Source of the DNA: Symbiodinium natans
Lineage: Eukaryota > Sar > Dinophyceae > Suessiales > Symbiodiniaceae
Direction of reading: 5' to 3'
Length of the DNA: 64,000 bases
Assembly (NCBI GenBank): GCA_905221605.1
Contig: CAJNDS010002674.1
Location: 202,501-266,500 of the forward strand
In this document: piece after piece, positions 58,983 to 64,000 of the stretch
Layout of the letters: each line of letters opens with the position of its first letter
How positions within the stretch are numbered: position 1 is the first letter of the stretch
Translations under genes and position numbers: made by a program
Notes under the pieces: generated by a model
What the model was told of the DNA's origin: nothing
Database searches by the model: none
Seen by the model: the letters and a program-made list of their open reading frames with translations, nothing else

Positions 58983-59048
58983 ATGTGCTTAAGCGCCGCT
59001 GCTATTTTCAGCAAAGCTTGTGAAATTAGCAGCGGCGCCTAAGCACAT
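58983..59048. repeat. Near-perfect 26-bp hairpin
   Basis: Arms 58983-59008 and 59023-59048 pair at 24 of 26 positions around a 14-nt loop. The left arm starts ATGTGCTTAAGCGCCGCTGC. It lies between exon candidates and is described under findings. Confidence 0.85.
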
Positions 59049-59299
59049 GGCTTTGCTTGTCAGTGGCATGTATATGCATGTATCGAGTAGCATGTATTGA
59101 TCCGACTGCAAATGATCTTTGGCACCCCCCCAGACTTCGGCATGACTTGCGCCTATTGCCAGGAAAATGCAGTTCTTCACTGGCCCTGTCAAATGGCAAA
59201 GGGCCCATCTTCCAAACCGTGGTATGACAGCAATTTGTTCTCCTTCTTCTTTACACATCAGGGACCGGTCCAAGAGCCGTTGAGCTCGTGGAGTTTAGA

Positions 59300-62200
59300 G
59301 AATCGGAGGAACTGTGTTAAGTCCAGGCGGCTGATGGACGCGAGCAGCCGCTCGACGCTGCAGCTGAGGCATTCCTGTATGTTATCTGAAGTTGCCTGGC
59401 TTCCAAGATACACTCATACGGAGTCTCTCTCTTTCCGCTGGTTCGAGGGTTCAAAGTCCACCACATTTGCATCCCGATGTCCAGCTGCCTGAGCTCTATA
59501 AGGGAGCCTTCGTAGCCGGTGAGCCCAGTAAGTCGGCACATTTCGGGCCTGCATGGGGGCTGGGGGTGCGGGGTTGTCCGGACAACTCGGGTTGCCTCGC
59601 TGGGCCCGTAGGGGGGCTAGTTGGTTTACGCATAATCCTGACACAAGCTTGCATCTCAGTCCGCTTGAGGTGAAACGAGTTTGTGTCCTGTTCCGCCGGT
59701 CTCCACCTTCTGTCACCTGGTGTTCTTTTCCAGTTTCTCGGAGCAAGGGTAACCTGCAAGTTCGAAAGTACAGTGATTGTGGAATGCAACAGTGACAGTT
59801 GGTGTTGTGTACTGTTGCCGTCGCTTTATTTTATGCAGAAAGCGCCTTCCCGGCATAAAATGGAGCAAAGAGAAGTATTGCTTGGTTGGAGGCGCTAGCG
59901 GCTGTGCAGCGCTCGGCTTGAGCGAACGTATGCTCCGCTCGATGCTGTCGCCATCTTGAAGTCATCAGGCCGGTTCATTGCCTGGACTGTTCCAGGAGGC
60001 CGTGCCATCCGTGTCGAAGTACCATGATGCCTGCCGAATCTGACAGCCGCCTGAGGTTCTTCAGCTACTGGCTCTAGGGACCAGTCGGCGCCAGAAATCG
60101 GGAGCAGAGGTGGCACACGTCATGGGATCGACAGTCGTGGACATGTCGTGACATATGGGCGACTGCTCGCCCGAAGATCCCACGACCAATATGGCTAGTG
60201 GCCAACATATCCAACATTGAACGACATGCCTTGGATCACCGCCAGATCTGTCTCGCTGCTTTGGAGTCGGTGATGCAGCACCTGCCATGCGCTCGGAGAC
60301 TCGGGTCGAATGCCGAATTGCCGAATCGTCCGGTTTCTCGAGTTCTTCCTATTTCACTGGCCAGGCCGAGCCCTCCGCTTGACCAGGCGGTGGCATCAAG
60401 AGCAATGGCAGCTGCAGTGTGCCAAGCAACGGAGGACACGAGAGCCAGACGCTGTCCTTCTGTGTGCCATGTGCAAGTCTGCTAGGGTGGGTTGGAATCT
60501 GTGTCCTGCTGATTGAGCGACAGGCTGTTCTCAATGAGCCGGACAGCTTGCAGAATCCCATGGTGTTGAAGGCGGCATGCCATCTGAGCCCACCCCTAAA
60601 CTCTAAACACCCCGGTCCACGCCACCCCCACAGAGCGACTAGCAGGATCATTTCCCAAACTTTAACTGTTTATTTAGAACTCGAGCGGCTCCTTGCTCGG
60701 GCTTGGACTTGCAGGCGCTCTTCGCACTGTGGTCTCGTGGTCTAGCAGCTGGACAAGCCGCAGCAGGTGCAACATTCAGGACAGCTTGAACGCGTATCAT
60801 GCACCTTTGCTGAGGGTTGCTGCGCCCAAGCCTGCTGGCCAACTGCATGCAACGGCCCGAGCTCTATTCCGCTGCTCGATTTTCGCAACCCGGCAAGATG
60901 CCACGGTGGTCCGAGCAGGGCTGAAACGTGCACAGCTCGTCGGTTCAAGGATTGTGGATCGCCTGCTGGGTGTGTTCTGTGAAATGGTGGCTGGCCTCGT
61001 TCCAAGCAGCCCCGGGGACAGCGTGCGATGACATGGGCTCCATGAGAAGTGTACCAACATGCCAACTGCCAACTGTTTGCTAAGTTCATGCCGATGAGCG
61101 GATGTTTCGCTGGCTGAACCTTCTGCTGCCTCGCGTGTACTGCTCAACCTGCCGGCAAATCAAAGTCTCACCCAGTGCTGCTTGCCAATAAAGTTCTGAG
61201 GATGGACAAACGGAGCGCCACATTGCCGCCTCGATTCTGCAGGCCGTAGATTCCGTAGATTCTGCGTTTCTGGCAGAGATCGAAATGACACCAGGACCAG
61301 GCAATACCAGGCATGTGTCCGCAGAGCTTTCGGAGGCCTTGCCATCCATCTACGCGGCAATGTTCCAAGCCTTAGCCCTGCAGGCTAGATCGGCTAGATG
61401 CGGCTACTCACGCCGGCTGCGAGTCATGTAAGATATGGAGCTCTAAAAATGTAAGTGTATCAAGGTGCTTTGAAGTGTGCCAACGTGCTACTGCTAAGTC
61501 TGCTAAGTGCAGGAATCTTTAGCGAGATTTGTTGGGAGCTTACCAAGGTTTGCATGGTTTGTCTCGTGCAGTTACGCTTGTCGCATCTTCGGACTTGATT
61601 CGTGTTGCCTTTGACGCCGCTGGCATTCCGCAGTAAGGACGGTGGGGTTATGGACGCTGCAGAGTTCATGTTCTTCTCCGCCGTGAGGGCCTTCAAGATT
61701 GGTTGTATCAGTGTCAGTGAGTCCTTGGGATGAGATCAGGAGATCTTCCCACACGAGTATTCTGCAGCTGTGACAGCAGGACGGCTTCAGAGAGTGTGCT
61801 TAGAGCTCGCTGTTGCGCTCTTGTCTTTACCGATGTTGCCTGCAGGCCTCCTCGCAGTACCACAATTGCGACGGGCTCAAGCCAAAGCTTCCCAACGACT
61901 GCACCACCGGAATCCTCCCTTCTCGACTGCGATCTGCCGCTTTTGTTTTCTGTTTTAAATTCTGTAACCTTGAGACGCATCATATGTGTGTGTGTGTGTA
62001 TGTGTCGCCAACTGGCTCAAAATTGTGTGGCTCCCCATGTGGCAAGGCCTACTTGGAGCCGCCAGCAGATTCTGCAGCTATTGGACGGCCGCTGCTGCCT
62101 GAATGTGTTGACATGTGTTGACCCATGTGGGTGGTTTACTATGGCTTGCTGTTTGCAAGCTCGAATACCTGATCGCAGTGGGCAAGGTCAAGAGTGGCCC

Positions 62201-63200
62201 CGCCGTTCTGCATGGATTTGCATGCTCCCTCAGACTTTCTTGGGCCAGGGACATCCGACCGTTTTGGCAGTTTTTGCCACCTGTGCCATGCTGGACCCAG
62301 GTGCTTTTCAGCAGCTTGTTCAGGACTGCCAACTGCATCGAAAGAGACTGGCGACGCCTTGTCATGTCATCTATCTTGTCAAAGGACTGGCAGCGTGCGC
62401 GGCAGCCAGGCATATAGCAGTGTAGAAGCTAGGATCGCAGAATACCGCAGGGCAAGCTAACGCAGCATTAGCCGGCCCCCTTTTCAGAAACAAAGAGGCA
62501 CAAAGAGGCCATTTGCTATGTTCGATGCCCTGTCAAAGCACATGGGGCTGAACCACTGCAGGATGCTGCAACAAAAAGCGACAGAGATGTGCTTTGACCA
62601 GTTCGAGAAATACCTTGAGAAATATTTCGCAGGGTTGGATTCACCATGTTTCCTTCACGTTCTGCGACCAAGATCCTGGCTGGATTTCCGGCAGAAAGGT
62701 CAGGCTAAAGTGTTGATGGTGCTTCGTCTGATGGCTGCACTTTCCGATGGAGGTGGTGGACCACCAGTTAACCGGATTCATTCTCATGCTGAACTGGTTG
62801 TACGCCGCCAAGCTGCTACGTCCATGGAGCTTCATAAAGCATCTACAAGGTAGTTGGCGGCAAGTGAGTGACAAGGGTGACACCACACACACAGACACCG
62901 AAACATGCAAGGTCAAGCTCCATCTGGCCATTCCAAGAGAACCTCACCTCCCTGTGTCACGACCACATTCTGCGTGAAACCACACGTATAGACTTGAGTA
63001 GTCTGGAATCTCAGGAGTGGACAGTTGCAACTTGCACGGCGGATTCAATACCGTCATGTGCAGTCCTTGAGCATGAGTTCGCGATGTTCGAGAATGCCAT
63101 GGCAATGAGCCTGTGGCAGTTCTTGGAGGCCGTCACGGCCATCCAGTTGTGCCAAAACAGGCAACATTACTGTAGGGCTTCTTGCAAGGAGAAGCTCTGA
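59300..63200 (+). CDS. Series of unknown exons, probably several genes
   Basis: Coding-like + strand stretches: 59318-59400, 59905-60027 (TYAPLDAVAILKSSGRFIAW, then PGGRAIRVEVP and TGA), 60445-60516 (LLCAMCKSARVGWNLCPAD, paired cysteines), 60790-61031 (LNAYHAPLLRVAAPKPAGQL, then LVGSRIVDRLLGVFCEMVAG, stop), 61243-61370 (AFLAEIEMTPGPGNTRHVSA), 61635-61715 (KDGGVMDAAEFMFFSAVRAF, EF-hand-like), 62530-62730 (EMCFDQFEKYLEKYFAGLDS) and 63061-63155 (LEHEFAMFENAMAMSLWQFL). At least two stops at exon ends indicate more than one gene. No family is certain; exon limits are approximate. Confidence 0.4.
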
Positions 63201-63204
63201 CCAT

Positions 63205-63635
63205 GATGTTCTTATGGCGAAGTGTCGCCAGGCACTGTTTTGCTCGTTTCCCTCGTAGATGTCTATCATCGGTGCACTCATAGTATGGTTCGGTATCGGG
63301 TTCGGTATGGATAGCATGACATTGATTATATAGCTTTGTCGTGAGTTGTTTCTGCTCCCCTTTTCGCTGCCGCCCTTTAGCTCGGAGAGTCCCGTGCCGT
63401 GCCCGGGGGCCCCTGGTCAACACCAGTGCTGCCTGGCAGCTTCTAGCGACTTTGGCCAGCCTCCTGGTCGACTGCTCAACATCTGCCAACCTGTCAGGAC
63501 ATGCCTTCTCTGCCCAAGCAACTGAGCTGCACACGGGGGGAGGGGGTGGGATTCTTTTTTAAATAAACTGGGGGGGGGGGGTTTTGCTGTAATATCGATT
63601 CGATTGTACGATTTTTTCCTAGGACCCAGTTTTAG
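63205..63635. other. No gene; G-run and low-complexity DNA
   Basis: Contains G runs at 63536-63545 and 63571-63580 and a GGTTCGGTATCGGGTTCGG-type short repeat near 63288. A similar GGTTCGGTATCCGGTTCGG occurs at 1112. It leads into the kinase gene. Confidence 0.4.
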
Positions 63636-64000
63636 AATGTCAGGCATCCAGGCGAGAGCTGGCAGCTCCCTTCTCGCTACAAGGCGCCGGGTGTGTTGTG
63701 TCATGGATGTTGGCTGTCTGCATGTGGGGACAGTGAGTTTCTCTGTGAGCCCGGGCCAGGTCACAGAACTTATCGGCTCTGGCTCCTATGGCAGCGTATG
63801 CGAGGCCGAAGACAGCATGAGCGGTCAAAGGCTACCCGGCAAGCTGAGCCTCATTTTTCTGATGCTGATGTTGCTTGATGTTGCCTTGCTGCCTTGGCGT
63901 GCAAAGAGATCATTAACAAAATCGCCCGAGACCCAAGGCAGCCTGTTGCCATTAAGAAGTGCAAGCGCATCTTCGAGGACCTTGTTGATTGCAAGCGCAT
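63636..64000 (+). CDS. MAP-kinase-like protein, 5' exons (cut by window edge)
   Basis: Three exons join in frame: about 63636-63683 (HPGESWQLPSRYK), 63760-63823 (VTELIGSGSYGSVCEAEDSM) and 63907 to the edge (EIINKIARDPRQP, then VAIKKCKRIFEDLVDCKRI). The glycine-rich ATP loop is GSGSYG, the catalytic Lys is in VAIKK, and IFEDLVDCKRI is the start of helix C, typical of MAP kinases. Intron 1 is GC-AG (63684-63759); intron 2 is GT-AG (63824-63906) and keeps phase 1. About 15 extra residues (DSMSEIINKIARDPR) lie between strands beta-2 and beta-3, where animal and yeast MAPKs have a short loop. The start codon is not found; the first exon follows a TTTTAG acceptor. MAPKs phosphorylate Ser/Thr-Pro sites in signalling cascades. 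Confidence 0.85.

Noticed and set aside
61622-61700. EF-hand calcium-binding loop (KDGGVMDAAEF)
   Set aside because: The acidic residue at the end of the loop is one position out of register and no partner EF-hand is visible, so it stays as an unnamed exon.

Overview
The window looks like nuclear DNA of a dinoflagellate, most probably a Symbiodiniaceae-like species (inference). Genes are cut into short exons (about 25-140 bp). Reading across several exon series needs GC-AG introns, and in one place GA-AG, besides GT-AG; this splice-site mix is a known dinoflagellate trait. Nearly every convincing coding stretch lies on the + strand. Long CA/GT, GA/CT and GTATATAT arrays, minisatellites and retroelement remnants fill the space between genes. 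Because exons are short, most long open frames in this DNA are not genes, and the long CA/GT arrays translate into meaningless His/Thr or Cys/Val polymers.

Four gene models rest on recognisable proteins. A tandem CCCH zinc-finger gene lies at about 6.08-7.13 kb. An actin/actin-related-protein gene of at least 17 exons lies at 7.42-11.26 kb. The first exons of a MAP-kinase-like gene are cut off by the right edge (63.64-64.00 kb). At 28.6-37.5 kb a tyrosine-recombinase (DIRS/PAT/Ngaro-like) retrotransposon lies between pieces of a LINE. Other + strand exon series (2.38-2.86, 3.12-4.59, 44.25-45.03, 50.67-53.29, 55.2-58.6, 59.3-63.2 kb) look coding, but I do not recognise the proteins. One minus-strand exon candidate lies at 14.92-15.29 kb.

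The most notable object is the retrotransposon at 29,199-36,955. It has the full split-direct-repeat layout A1-ORFs-B1-A2-B2. The two 133-bp A copies read as identical, and the two ~110-bp B copies differ by one indel. Its gag ORF starts on the base after A1 and ends in a zinc knuckle. Then come a ~440-bp GT tract, a cytosine-methyltransferase-like domain, a reverse transcriptase that has lost its catalytic palm, an RNase H, a small ORF with a hydrophobic segment and RS-like repeats, and an intact tyrosine recombinase. The copy is therefore defective in reverse transcription but may still encode a working integration enzyme.

Layout: 0-2.3 kb microsatellites and unassigned DNA; 2.4-5.7 kb unknown + strand exons; 6.1-11.3 kb CCCH and actin-like genes; 11.3-15.5 kb weak exons; 15.7-16.6 kb a ~68-bp minisatellite; 17-22 kb repeats and poly-G tracts; 22-25 kb weak exons; 25.1-29.2 kb scrambled LINE pieces and a long CA array; 29.2-37.0 kb the YR retrotransposon; 37.0-37.5 kb two LINE 3' ends; 37.5-44 kb mostly unassigned, with minisatellites; 44-63 kb discontinuous + strand exons; 63.6 kb to the end the kinase gene.
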